Assembly (NCBI GenBank): GCA_026874595.1
Contig: CM049322.1
Span: forward strand, 26,790,340-26,854,339
Direction: 5' to 3'
DNA length: 64,000 nucleotides
DNA from: Sipunculus nudus
Taxonomy: Eukaryota; Annelida; Sipuncula; Golfingiida; Sipunculidae
Both the position numbers and the translations under genes were made by a program. The notes under the pieces were generated by a model. That model searched no databases. It saw only the letters and a list, made by a program, of their open reading frames with translations, and was not told the origin of the DNA. This document shows, in pieces, positions 12,430 through 23,926 of the stretch (position 1 is the stretch's first letter; every line of letters starts with the position of its first letter).

Positions 12430-13464
12430 TGAATAAAAGCTATTCTTTCCAATTAATTTCTTTGAAATTTCAGATTTTAAAAGATTAAATCCTTGTGTAT
12501 ATATGCTGTGAAAATTAAATCAACAGTGCTTACAGGGAAAAAACGTGCTATTGCCAAAGTTGGACAAAATTTAAGGTATTGATTTTTTATTTATGCTAAT
12601 AACTTGAAAAATTTGCAAAATTCAGATCTAATTTTGGGTAAACAATTGAATCTTGATTAAATAAAGTTATATTCCTGAAAAAAAAGTCTCCAGCTTCAGC
12701 AATTCTCATGTTAGGTGAGTAAATATATTTCCTGATTTTTTTAAAATTGCATTATATTTGGGCCCATAACTTCAAAATAATACCCAATACTGACCTAATT
12801 TTTTAAATGTTCATAGAAAATGTATGGAAGAATATGAATACTAAATATGATCAAAATCAGATCAGTGGTTTTGATATTAGGCAGCCTTGAAGTGTAACAA
12901 TGGCTTTTTTTATGAAAAACGGAGGTTTTTCCTTAATATCTCAAAGGAATGAAGTCCTAATGACCCAATTTTTGGTATGGTAGGAGATTTTGGGGACATC
13001 TAACATTATGCCAACAGCCTGGGGAGCATAGAGATGTGCACTGAATGACCTACAGTCATCAAACTGGACTGCATGACAATGTAAGGGAATACAACAAGAG
13101 CCTAAAAAAAATTCAATAACTAGCCTAATTTTGCAGCTTTTATTTTCAAATTTCAGATTTCAACAGATTAAATCCTTATGTGTACATGCTGTGAAAATTA
13201 AATCCACAGTACTTACAGGAAAAAAACGTGCCGTGGCCAAAGTTGGGCAAAATTTAAGGTACCAATTTTATATTTTTGCCAATATTTAAAAAAATTTAAG
13301 AGATTTTGATCTAATTTTTGGTATACAATTAAATTTTGAATAATTAAAGTTGTATTACTGAAAAAAAGTCCCTACCTTTAACACTTTAGGTCTTAAGTGA
13401 CTAAATATCTTTCCTGATTTTTAACAAAGTCCATAATGCTTGGGACCATAACTTTTTTAAATTA
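12430..13464 (+). repeat. Two family A core units in tandem, interrupted at 13464
   Basis: Two copies of the block TTTCAGATTT...GATTAAATCCTT...TGCTGTGAAAATTAAATC...CTTACAGGRAAAAAACGTGC occur at about 12465 and 13145. The second breaks off at TTTTTTAAATTA (13464). Its continuation, TTAGATAATACTGACTTAATTTC, appears at about 14643, so 13465-14640 is an insertion. Upstream, 11690-12430 is AT-rich intron with a 17-base G run at 12270-12286. Confidence 0.7.
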
Positions 13465-14640
13465 AACTAGCGGATAGACCCGGTATACCGGGCTTATTAC
13501 CGGCGTTGGGGAGATTTATTAACTGAGATATGAAATGTTGGCTCATTTTTTTTATTCTAAAAGTTAACAGAAAATATAGGTTTTCAGTGGGAAACTGTTT
13601 CCATAAGATATGTATAAACATTTTGGCACGACTGCAGAATAACTCACGCACCTCTCTGAGGAACAACACTTCTGTGAACAGAAAACGTTTCTATGTACAG
13701 CTGCTTGTATCTTAATTTTGCCAATTACTTTTAAATTACATGAATCCTTAACATCATACTGTCCGTCCGTATAAACTCATAATCTGGTGGAGACAGTGCG
13801 TGAGTGATCCTGCAGTCGCTCCAATATTTTTAACATTCATTCTGTGGTTCTGTCCTCGTGGCAAGAAATTTATACCCCGGTATGTTTACCTTGATGACCT
13901 GGCCAGTGATGGTGTTCACAATGCGAACCATAATGAGACGGGGGGCATTCAGGTTTTCGATGATATTTGACTGGATTCTATCGGTGGATGTATAAAGATT
14001 AGGTTGATGTGAGGAACACATGAAAGATCTGTTAAATGTATGTTGCAAGGAAACTGTTTCTGAAGAAAGAAACAGAATATGCATACCTCGTAAGAAGCAG
14101 GAGCGGACCTAACGGAATTCCATGCAGAGGGTCCGTATTCATTTTCAACCGCCGCAATGTTTTTTTTCATCGTATCAGACAAATTTTGAGGCCTGAAACC
14201 CCTGACACCACTCCACCCAACCCCACCCCACGCATGTTCCTGAAATTGGGACCTTGAATTAGGTTTTGTCATTAATCCTCCTGGGTTGAACTCTCCATTT
14301 CATAAGCGAGAAACATGTGTTTTCTCTTTTACTGACCACGCACGTGGGTCAAATCCCTCATTGAAAGCAAGCGTTATTCATATGAACAATAGTCCTTAGT
14401 GTTAGAGGTTAAGTGACCACGATGCACGCATTCCGGTGATTGACGAAGACAGTTCGGCTGTGCTCGGTAAAAAAACGGAAAAATCACTCAAAATTATATG
14501 TATATTAAAAATTATTTATTTTCATATCGCCTATGTCACTGCAGGGATAATAACCTTTAAAATGATGTATGGCACAATATTGTACACAGCGCGGTTTTAG
14601 AGAACATTGCGCACAAACGTGAACTGAATTCCTTTTATAA
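13465..14640. mobile_element. Insertion block starting AACTAG plus a 14-bp palindrome, carrying exon-like fragments
   Basis: The block splits a family A unit: the sequence either side rejoins to match the uninterrupted copy at 27109-27145. It begins AACTAGCGGATAG, followed by the perfect palindrome CCCGGTATACCGGG (13479-13492), the arrangement seen at the 5' ends of the tandem-core families here. ATTA occurs at both borders. Its 3' end shows no clear hairpin. Inside, on the minus strand, are two exon-like segments with good splice signals. It may be a gene-capturing Helentron/Helitron relative; the class is not certain. Confidence 0.5.
13889..14150 (-). pseudogene. Possible captured two-exon gene fragment, product unrecognised
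   Basis: On the minus strand, a segment at about 14094-14150 starts at an ATG, reads MNTDPLHGIPLGPLLLLT and ends TTACGAG followed by GTATGCATA. A second segment at 13889-13979 follows the acceptor-like ATCCACCGATAG, reads IQSNIIENLNAPRLIMV and then RIVNTITGQVIK, and ends ATCAAG followed by GTAAACATA. The phases join cleanly (two bases plus one giving Arg), and the second segment has strongly C/G-ending codons, unlike its AT-rich surroundings. It is not nicastrin: the flanking nicastrin exons are already contiguous in protein. I do not recognise the family. It lies inside the insertion block, so capture by a mobile element is an inference. Confidence 0.4.
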
Positions 14641-14996
14641 GTATTAGATAATACTGACTTAATTTCTGGCATGTACATAGGAACTATATAAAGTAATATT
14701 TATGGTAAATATGAAGAAAACCAGATGAGTGGTTTTGATATTAGGCAGTCCTGAAGTGTAAAAATAGATTTCTCATTAAAAATTGAGGTTTTTCCTTAAT
14801 ATCTCAAAGGAATGAAGTCCTATTGACCCAATTTTCGGCATGGTAGGAGATTTTTGGGACATCTAACTGTATGCCGAATTTCAGATTCGTAGGTCCAATG
14901 GTGTCGAAACGTGCCAGTCTTACAGACGGACATCCGGACGACGGACAATGGACCACAACTATAGCTCAGATGACTTATAGTCAGCTGAGCTAAAAA
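14641..14996 (+). mobile_element. Family A element copy, 3' half with terminal hairpin
   Basis: Runs from TACTGACTTAATTTCTGGC through CATGGTAGGAGATTT and GCCGAATTTCAGATTCGTAG to GGACATCCGGACGACGGAC. It ends at the 29-nt hairpin 14963-14991: left arm AGCTCAGATGACT, loop TAT, right arm AGTCAGCTGAGCT, then AAAAA. This is the best-preserved 3' end together with 26080-26108 and 27465-27493. Confidence 0.8.
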
Positions 14997-14999
14997 GCT

Positions 15000-17568
15000 G
15001 AAATACTGGCCCTCAGACTCCAGCATATTATATTAACTTCAGTGCGTATACGCACTAAATCTGGGGTTTTGTTTTAAAATTGTGAGGAAATTTGTCATAT
15101 TTAAATCCCGCCGAAACAGGGTTCCTTTCCTGAACTTTGTTGACCCGCTATAATACATTCATTTCTTGACATAGACCATTAATACAAGCTTGACAAACAT
15201 TGAATTTCATGCTACCTGAGGAAAGCCCGCATCATATGTATAATTATAACCTGCTACTGGTTGTCTGTTTCGGTCTGTCAGTTTTACGATTCCGTCCTCG
15301 ATCGCGGAAAATCACTGGCTCTACTGTCAGATGGGCGTTCATGTACTGCTTCAGTTAAAATCCCTGTGTCAATGGGGCAAAGGCTAACCTTTTCTTACCA
15401 ATAATTTAACTATTTGCACATGTTAATCTGATGTATAAACAATTAATTCAACTAAAAACAAAGCACTGTAATATTCTTTATTGAGTGAATATTACCACCA
15501 TAAGGACATGATCACCAATATTCACGGCGTCCAGTTCGACCGACGTAATAATGCTGATTGCTGTAAATTATACTTGGCGGCCCTGAGGACACTGAACAAA
15601 TTTGTACCTGTATATAAGACGGCTGCCCCTCTTTGCCAAATATTTTAGGATAAAATATATCATCACGACACGCGCAAATACGGTAAGTATATATATTTCA
15701 TTGCATAATACGTTCAAATACGTATCAGAATTCAGGTCACCTGAACAGCATAGCCACCTGCAGGGTCGGCCTTCACGGACACAGACAGTCAGTGTTATCT
15801 ATGACACACCTGACCATTGATTCTGTTGTGTGTAACTAATATTATCATTATTATATTAGATCATGATAAAGCCTAACAGAGATAGAATAAAAACTGCTGA
15901 TAACTTTTAAGCTTGGTGAAGAGAAATCCATGTTATATTGGCTAGAGAGAAAAGTGAGGTAAGGATGGCTCATCCCTTAGTTTTCTTAAAGAGATCTCCC
16001 AAAAGGGGGGAGGGGAGTGCTCATTACGGGAGGGGCGCTTGTTACGCGAATACAGTAACTTAATGATATATACACCATATACAGTAATGATATATACACC
16101 ATATGTGTTCATACATATTTTTACATTAAATAATACCAGCATTGTGAAACATTGCAGTAAAACATCAAGAAACCAGCTGCTTAAATGAACACAGATATAT
16201 GTATTAAACAAATGTTTTAAAGCTTTTTTCTTTGATTTTTAAATAATTATATCAATTTCAGATGCCAAGAACTTGATTTCTCCTCATTTCATATGTTATT
16301 AAGTACTTATAATCCAGGGAAACCCCTTATGCAAGTTATGACATCTTTCATCCAATCCATGTGTTTGTTGAACTAGATGCTTCATGACCCAACAAAAACT
16401 TTGTCAGTTGATAGGTTGGATCTGTACCAGAACTGCACAAAAGGAATCAGGCTTTCTTAATATCATATAATATTTGCAGTCGATCTGCGCAGTGAACTCC
16501 ACTTGTGCATGCTTTGTTTACATTGCCTGTGCTCCGACACACCACCTGCTCCAAAATCTTATTTGACCAATTGTTTATCTGTATGTCAAGCGACCCCTAG
16601 TTCAAACCCCATCCTGTGTACACAGTGGTATCTATTTGCTGAATGACTGCTGAAACAAATGCCCTGACATCTGTAGGTAATGACTAAAACCACAAATCAT
16701 GTTATTGGTCATGTGACTTTTGGAAAACAAATGCCACAGGACCGCATCGGTTTGCCGAGAAGAGATGCATTTTGCACGTGTTAAAATGCAATATACTTTT
16801 TGAATTGGGTTTTTGACACAGATGGGACCATAACAGAACAATGAAGCATATAAAGATACTTGGAAGTTGAGATTTTCAGATATTTCGGTAATCCGGCAAC
16901 GTTTTCTGTCACATTTTGTATGTTGGCAACCAAAGACCTCACTTTGATGTCAACATGATTTGCTGTGTTCAGGAGCTCGCCAGTGAGTGACTTCACAAGT
17001 GCAAGTGCACCCGGACAGCGCAGCTGCCGATGTGGCTGATTGGGCCTGCATGACTGAAATAGCACTAGAAAAATAGGAATTTCTATTTTGAATCTGACAA
17101 TACTTTGGGAAATGAATCTTGAAAGCTTCCTACTTCACTTAACATAAAGAATATCAGGAAATTTGTCATGGCAAACTTTTCTGTCACCCCAGAATTTTTA
17201 GCAGTCAGTGACTGTCAAGCTTAAGCCACATTTATGAATTCTTCAGTTGTTTTTGTTAATCTCACTTTTTAATCAAAATTAAGTTATTATTTGGCCAAAT
17301 CTGTGTAAAATGTCAAGGAAACGCATAAACGCTGTTTATTTTGACAAAATAACCCTTGTATAAATATTATTAATGATTGCATGGATGAACTAACCTGGAA
17401 GATGGCATGCGCATTATTTACACACCAAACCTCGTTTAAATATGTTAATGAACACCGTGCGGATCGACTGTTTGACCCTATCTTCAACCTTGACAGCGTA
17501 AAAGGAATCATATAGCTTTTAGTCTTTTGTAAAATGATACTGACAAAAGCTTTCTTGAAATTTCTTAC
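15000..17568. other. Intron without recognised repeats; one coding-like patch
   Basis: Mostly unique AT-rich intron. There is a short local duplication of AATGATATATACACCATAT near 16062-16101. A donor-like ACGGTAAGTAT occurs on the plus strand near 15679 without a convincing exon. At 16945-17065 (minus) a coding-like stretch contains ALALVKSLTGELLNTANH between an acceptor-like TGCTATTTCAG and a donor-like AAAGTGAGG. It does not match nicastrin and was not called as a gene. Confidence 0.5.
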
Positions 17569-17730
17569 CCCATTCAGGAAAGTGAAGAGGATATTTTTTT
17601 TTATATGTGGTCTTGAAAGCTCTTCTGTCAGATTTCCAAAAGCCTCAGCCACAGCCAGTAGTGTGACAACACCAGATAATGAACTTTCTGCTCCTGGACT
17701 TTTCCCATCAAACATGGAGTATGAGTCAAG
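17569..17730 (-). CDS. NCSTN: Nicastrin exon (GAESS segment of the peptidase-like lobe)
   Basis: The 162-bp exon has exactly 54 codons, with phase 0 at both ends. The peptide starts LDSYSMFDG, contains SPGAESSLSGVVTLLAVAEA, and ends NILFTFLNG. This is the nicastrin stretch matching human [20 protein letters not shown] through MFVFFQG, the core of the large aminopeptidase-like lobe. The acceptor is TTGTTTCTAG on the minus strand; the donor is AATGGG followed by GTAAGAAAT. One sequon (NLT) is present. Splicing to 10445 gives FLNG-EAFDYIGS, which reproduces the conserved junction. A longer open frame continues past the donor to 17287, but that part is intron. Confidence 0.93.
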
Positions 17731-18640
17731 CTAGAAACAAACAAAATCTTTTTGATTACTCTCATTATATATATTTTACACAACTAAAAGTGTAAAGTTG
17801 TCATACAATGACTGAGATGACTGAATATGTCAAGCAGAGCAACCACAGTTACTATATACTAACACATACACAGCTTTTATACCTCAACATTTTCTGAATC
17901 AAACCAGCTGGTCTACACACAATGTTAAACAGTGACTCAGGATTCATGATGCTCAGATGACTAGTATGACTTTAAACCTGACATTCACAACAGGAATTTT
18001 ATTATCTGAAACCCAAAAGCTTGGCTGAGAAGCATATACTGAACTGTGTTATACGTATGTGAAAATTGTGGCCTGAAACCATTTAATAAAGCAATAAGGA
18101 AAAAAACAAGGTGTATAAGAGTTATATAAAAGGATACATTTGACCAACCAAAAAATGTGTTAATGTTATTAACAAGTCTGGATGGAGAGAGAGAGAGAAG
18201 GGGGGGGGGGGGATCCAACAATGCTTATAGGAAAAAGTTGATTCATAATTAATACTAATGATAATTTAATAATAATTTAATGATAAACAGAGATGAACAG
18301 ACAGACCTGATCACTTTGTCCCATTAATTCTGCTGAGCCAAGAATATATGTTTAAATCAGATCCTTAATTTTTCTCATTTAATAAATCCTTATACAGATG
18401 CTATAAAACAAATGGGCAAGTCCACAGGTGCAAGGGCTCAATGGTACGGATGGGGGGGGGGGGGGGGGGAAATGGTGATAGTTACAACACCTCTGCTTAT
18501 ACACACAGGATATGATTTTTTAAGGCAACAGTGCTTATAGTCCTTTTCAAGTAGGCCTACATGTATTGTATACAACAAAGATATCAGAGATGTAAACATA
18601 TGCCCAAATTCAGGCTAATATCCCCTCCGACATACACTGT
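17731..18640. other. Intron with G-run microsatellites
   Basis: Plain AT-rich intron with a GA tract running into a 13-base G run at 18200-18212 and an 18-base G run at 18452-18469. No genes or recognised mobile-element ends. Confidence 0.6.
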
Positions 18641-19735
18641 GCAAAAATTATTGTAGTTGCGCCACCGGTCTTGTATATGACAAAGCTTTACAATATATAT
18701 AAATTTGCCCAATTTCAGGCTGATATATCAAATTCAGTGGCATCGGTCAAGAAACGTTTTGCAGGTTTATCATTCATATAGGAAGATACAGCAAACTGGC
18801 TAAGTTCAGCTTCCCGTGACTCAGCCAAAAAGCACATCTGAGGATAATTATTGTGTGAGATTTAAGAATTTGGCCCAGTGGTTTTTGAGAAGAAGATCTT
18901 TGTAGCCACTGAGCTAAAATGGGCTGTTATGGCATATGACTAAATTCAGCTTCCCGTAACTTGGCCAAAAGTCACTGAACTGAGACCATTTGAACAAACT
19001 TCAGAAAGCACTATCCTAGGATCATTTCTGTGCGATATTAAACAATTTGACCATATGGTTTTAGAGAAGAAGTTTTTTGTAGGCCGCAGTACATTGATGA
19101 CCCCTGTACAAAAAAGGCTTATGTAAGGGTGGCGCAACCAATACCTCAATTTCAGATACAACTCATGTGACCAACATTGGCATAAAATTTGGTGATGATA
19201 GCTCCAGTCGTTTCTAAGATTGTAATTTTACTATGCCTTTTTGGACAGATGACTCAGTTCAACTTCCTGTAACTCGGCCAAAAATCACAGAACGTAAACC
19301 ATTTGAACAAACTTGAGAGAGATTGTTCCAGGAATCATTTCTGGTAAATATTGGACAATTTGGCTGAACAGTTTTGGAGAAGAAGATTTTTAAAGTTTTT
19401 TTTTAGCTTTTTCCCTATAAAATCTAAGAAAATGCAGTTAGCCAAAACATAAGCAAAATCCGATAGAGGTTTTTAGATGACTAATTTTTTGCATAAAATT
19501 TGGTGAAGCTAACTCCTGCCGTTTTCAAGAAAGTATGGGTTAACGTACAGACGACGCTGACGGACAACGCCACACCATCGCATAAGCTCACTGTAACGGA
19601 ACCTAATATCAACAGATCACGTAGTCATGACGAGCATAAATTTTGTTATGAAGATAAAAAAATCAGATTCTGTAACACTAAGCAGGGTGAAATGTCTAGG
19701 GGACTGAATAAAGAAGTCAGTGGTTTTTTGTTAAC
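18640..19735 (+). mobile_element. Family D tandem-core element with GAC-rich tail
   Basis: Units of about 320 bp share TTCAGCTTCCCGTAACTTGG or TTCAACTTCCTGTAACTCGG, a GACCATTTGAACAAACTT-like block and a GAGAAGAAGATTTTT-like block. Unit starts are near 18800, 18945 and 19258. The 3' end has GACGCTGACGGACAAC then CCATCGCATAAGCTCAC (about 19574-19592). The same family recurs at 59340-60455 with the same tail, CCATCGCATAAGCTCAC. Confidence 0.7.
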
Positions 19736-19741
19736 AAATAA

Positions 19742-21612
19742 TTGTATCCGCCAAAACAGAGTTTTGCGGATACTATGTTTTCAGCTGGCCGCCGCCGCCG
19801 CCGCCGCCGCCGCGTAGGTGTCCGGAGAACTCCTCCGTAACCGCTGGGCGGAATTTTCCGAAACCCGGGATTATGTTCGGGTCACATGTGAACTGCTGCG
19901 CCAAGATTTTGTTTTGACCTCTGACCTTTCCTTTGCGATCTGCGTCCGTTTGTGCGTCTGTTTCCACACATAAACCCACATATCTCGGGAACCGTTTGAC
20001 CGATCAGGAAAATTTTTTTGCACAAATGTAGCCCTCGGAGAGCTTTATAACATACACCAAAAATGGTGGCGCCACCTGCAACCATGTTTGCACAGTGTCC
20101 ATCTGTTCGTCTGCCTTGGGTTAAAATCACTCATATCTCTGCAGTGACTTGACTAATTCACCTGAAATTGGGCATTCGTAAACATCCTGGATAGCTTTTC
20201 TGATTTTATGACAGGTGGCGCAACCTACGTTCACGTTTACGCTGCAGACATCCAAGCTCATATCTCGGGAACCGTTTGACCGATCAGGAAAATTCTTTTG
20301 CACAAATGTAGCCCTTGGAGAGCTTTATAACATACACCAAAAATGGTGGCGCCACCTGCAACCATGTTTGCACAGTGTCCATCTGTTCGTCTGCCTTGGG
20401 TTAAAATCACTCATATCTCTGCAGTGACTTGACTAATTCACCTGAAATTGGGCATGCGTATACATCCTGGATAGCTTTTCTGATTTTATGACAGGTGGCG
20501 CCACCTACATTCACGTTTACGCTGCAGACATCAAAAGTCATATCTCGGGAACCGTTTGACCGATCAGGAAAATTCTTTTGCACAAATGTAGCCCTTGGAG
20601 AGCTTTATAACATACACCAAAAATGGTGGCGCTACCTGCAACCATGTTTGCACAGTGTCCATCTGTTTGTCTGCCTTGGGTTAAAATCACTCATATCTCT
20701 GCAGTGACTTGACTAATTCACCTGAAATTTAGCATGCGTATACATCCTGGATAGCTTTTCTGATTTTATGACAGTTGGCGCCACCTACATTCACATTTAC
20801 GCTGCAGACATCCAAGCTCATATCTCAGGAACCGTTTGACCGATCAGGAAAATTCTTTTGCACAAATGTAGCCCTTGGAGAGCTTTATAACATACACCAA
20901 AAATGGTGGCGCTACCTGCAACCATGTTTGCACAGTGTCCATCTGTTTGTCTGCCTTGGGTTAAAATCACTCATATCTCTGCAGTGACTTGACTAATTCA
21001 CCTGAAATTTAGCATGCGTATACATCCTGGATAGCTTTTCTGATTTTATGACAGGTGGCGCCACCTACATTCACGTTTACGCTGCAGACATCCAAGCTCA
21101 TATCTCAGGAACCGTTTGACCGATCAGGAAAATTTTTTTGCACAAATGTAGCCCTTGGAGAGCTTTATAACATACACCAAAAATGGTGGCACCACCTGCA
21201 ACCATGTTTGCACAGTGTCCATCTGTTCGTCTGCCTTGGGTTAAAATCACTCATATCTCTGCAGTGGTTTGACTAATTCACCTGAAATTCGGCATGCTTA
21301 TACATCCTGGATAGCTTTTCTGATTTTATGACAGGTGGCGCCACCTACAATCAAGTTTACGCTGCAGACATCCAAGCTCATATCTAGGGAACCGTTTGAC
21401 CGATTGGGCCAAAATTTTGCATGTGTATAAATCTCACATAGCTCTTTATCATACGCAAAACTGGTGGCGCCACCTGCAGCCATGTTTGCACAGCTCCCAT
21501 CTGTTTGTCTGCCATGGGATAAAATATCCATGCTAATATGCAACACTTCACCCGTTCCACTCTGATTTAGGCGGATACAAGTAGTCGCTTGTCGACTACC
21601 CGTATTCTAGTT
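19742..21612 (-). mobile_element. Complete family C tandem-core element with perfect 11-bp subterminal inverted repeats
   Basis: Read on the minus strand, the 5' end is CTAGAATACGGG then the hairpin GTAGTCG/CGACTAC (21581-21599), followed directly by TTGTATCCGCC (21570-21580). The 3' end closes with GGCGGATACAA (complement at 19742-19752), the exact inverted partner, which also pairs with GTATCCGC about 14 bases inside to form a 3' hairpin (19744-19773). The core is five tandem units of 280 bp plus a diverged one (about 19977-21546), each with one or two copies of GGTGGCGCCACC or near variants. A CCG run lies at 19789-19815. Short 70-codon open frames repeat every 280 bp and are not genes. 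The layout fits Helentron-associated interspersed elements. Confidence 0.8.
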
Positions 21613-22838
21613 ATAATTTATTCTTAAAACAATCCTAACATTACAATACACTAAATCAATACAATTACACAGTATAACATCAGTACAACAGCAAATCAAA
21701 ACAATTACACAGTATAATAAATAAAGTGTACAGTACCTGGATACCACCACTGTCACAGCGACAACAAGTCCTTTAAAACGTATAATCCAGATGAACAGTT
21801 CTCATAAATCTTCTAAGAGAATAATAGTCCAATTCAATCACACAATCAATCTGTTATTATCCAAATGAAGTTCTTGTAATAATCCCGAAAGCAAACTAGA
21901 GACAGGCCGCAATAAATCTGCACAGAGTTCGTAGAATCCCTGACACTACTGCAATTATCGGATAGGTCCAAAACTAACTCACACTCTTACGTGTCCGCTG
22001 GAATATTTCTCTCTCCTCTCTTAGGCTCTAAAACACAGCCCCTATTTATAACTTTTCATCCGAAAATTCTAGAAACTTCCATTTCACAAACAATCAAAAG
22101 AACCCAACAATACATAATACACACGTCCAAAGAACATTACAAGACACGCGCTCAGAGAGCCAGGCCTCGAATTTCATTTTTTGGAAATAACAAGCTACTG
22201 CTGCCTGTCAAATTTGAACTTGACAGGCAACAAAGAAATTTGACAGGCAGTTTTCATTTGTTTTAATTGTTTGCATTATTTTATTTGGAATAAAGTCTAA
22301 ATAAGAAAAAAAAAAACATAGCCAAGTATGTTTTATTCATCATTCACAAACAAATAGTCACCAGGTGACCCCGAGTCATCTCTGGCTAGTCCTCAAAACT
22401 GCGTGGATACGATGTAGTTTTCCACAAAACTGTATTACCAATATCCTTATACAGCGGACCAATCGGATAATGCGTAACATAATGTAGACGTGTAGCCCAT
22501 GTTGCAGTAACCTTTATGCTTATAGCTATGATTGGCTGATAAAAGCCAGCCATAAAAGATCATTTTTCTGATTGGCCGACATGTAGCCATTTCTTATGTG
22601 AAATGTTCCCAGAATTTTCCCTGAGTAGATCTGAATGGTGGCTAGGTTAGCACCACAGTGTATCACTGTAAGAGACTATCAGCTCATTTTCTGGTTTCCC
22701 AGGCCAGTCTCCTCGTAAACGGGGAACCATTAACACTAAGTGTTTTTTTCATTAAAAAGGAAAATTAAATCTAGTCTATACACCTGAAACAATCAACTGT
22801 CACCCAGCAGTTGTACAGTTATGTATGAGAACCATTTA
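21613..22838. other. Intron, no gene or mobile-element end recognised
   Basis: Contains an imperfect direct repeat of ACAATTACACAGTATAA (about 21662-21720) and inverted copies of CCTGTCAAATTTGAACTTGACAGG around 22203-22226 that could form a hairpin. No coding evidence: the open frame at 21991-22266 has no recognisable features. Confidence 0.5.
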
Positions 22839-22851
22839 CAGTGGTGGATCC
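22839..22851 (+). repeat. hAT-type terminal repeat CAGTGGTGGATCC, left
   Basis: This is the exact inverted partner of GGATCCACCACTG at 34846-34858. The motif begins with CAG, as hAT termini typically do. The 8 bases outside (ACCATTTA) do not match those outside the right copy (ATATATAA). Confidence 0.5.
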
Positions 22852-22906
22852 AGAAATTTTTTATTTTTTGTTACTTTAATAATAAAGGGCACAACTGAGA
22901 TTTGAA

Positions 22907-23190
22907 ACAAGGGACCCATGGGTCTCTGCGCTCAGTTGAATTTGACAGATATAATTGTATCACCATTGTTGCATGTAGGTCTGTAAGATTTCAGTTTAAC
23001 AGATGTAATTTTTTGTTTTAATTATTTAGTTGAGCGGAATGGTAATATAGAAGTATCAGTTTTTCAAATATGTACAAGAATGTGTGTCTTAAATATTGCA
23101 TTGGGAATGACCAGATGTTGTTAATTGCAGAGGAAGGAAGTGGAGATTTGCAAGTATAACAAGGGACCCATGGGTCATGGCGCTCAGCTA
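22907..23190 (+). mobile_element. Two 5' ends of A/B-type tandem-core elements
   Basis: ACAAGGGACCCATGGGTC occurs at 22907 and again at 23158, each followed within a few bases by GCTCAGTTGA or GCTCAGCTA, variants of the 5' subterminal repeat GCTCAGCTGA. The 3' hairpin most likely to belong with them is at 26080-26108. The sequence between is decayed and holds a family A fragment near 23640. Confidence 0.6.
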
Positions 23191-23714
23191 ATTGTGATTG
23201 GACTATGATGGTTTCTCCATTGCAATTGTGATACTATATCGAATCGATAAAGCTTATGAATATCATGGACATGTTGGGCTATTAAAAAGGAATGTAATGT
23301 AATATGTGGGTAAATAATTTTTGAAATAACCTGACTGATGGATTAATAGAGTAAAATATAGTGGTTTATTTTTTATTTATTTAGGAGGGGTTGAAAATTG
23401 TAATATATTTGAGCAAATATGAATGCAATGACAGCAGTAATAAGCAGTAGTAGAATGATGATAAGGCTATTTGTTGAAGGATCTATAGTGTATGGAAATC
23501 TGCAAGATTTCAATTTAACAGATATGATGTTATGATTTACTATGCTGATAAGGGGATTTATGAATTTGTGACTGTATGACACAATATCTCTTCAGTCTTG
23601 ACAAGGTACATGCCCACTATGTCTACATATTACACAATATTGACATAATTTCTGGCATGTACATAGGTACCTATGGACGAATAGTTAAACAAAATATTAA
23701 AGTATGAATATATC

Positions 23715-23871
23715 TGATTCATCGAGATCGAGAGATCGAGATCGAGATCGAGAGAGAGATCGAGAGATCGAGAGATCGAGATGGAGAGAGAGATCGAGAG
23801 AGAGAGAGATCAAGAGAGAGAGAGATCGAGAGATCCAGAGAGATCGAGAGAGAGAGAGAGAGAGAGGAGAG

Positions 23872-23926
<55 letters not shown>
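23715..23926. repeat. GATCGA / GA microsatellite
   Basis: A mixture of GATCGA hexamers and GA dinucleotides, becoming a pure GA tract of about 50 bp at the right end. Low-complexity open frames on both strands (Arg/Glu/Asp or Ser/Leu rich) come from the repeat and are not genes. 23927-25400 is AT-rich intron with no other calls. Confidence 0.9.

Noticed and set aside
20215-21276. Four nearly identical 70-73-codon ORFs as a gene family
   Set aside because: They recur every 280 bp inside a tandem-core element and follow its period; no domain or codon signal.
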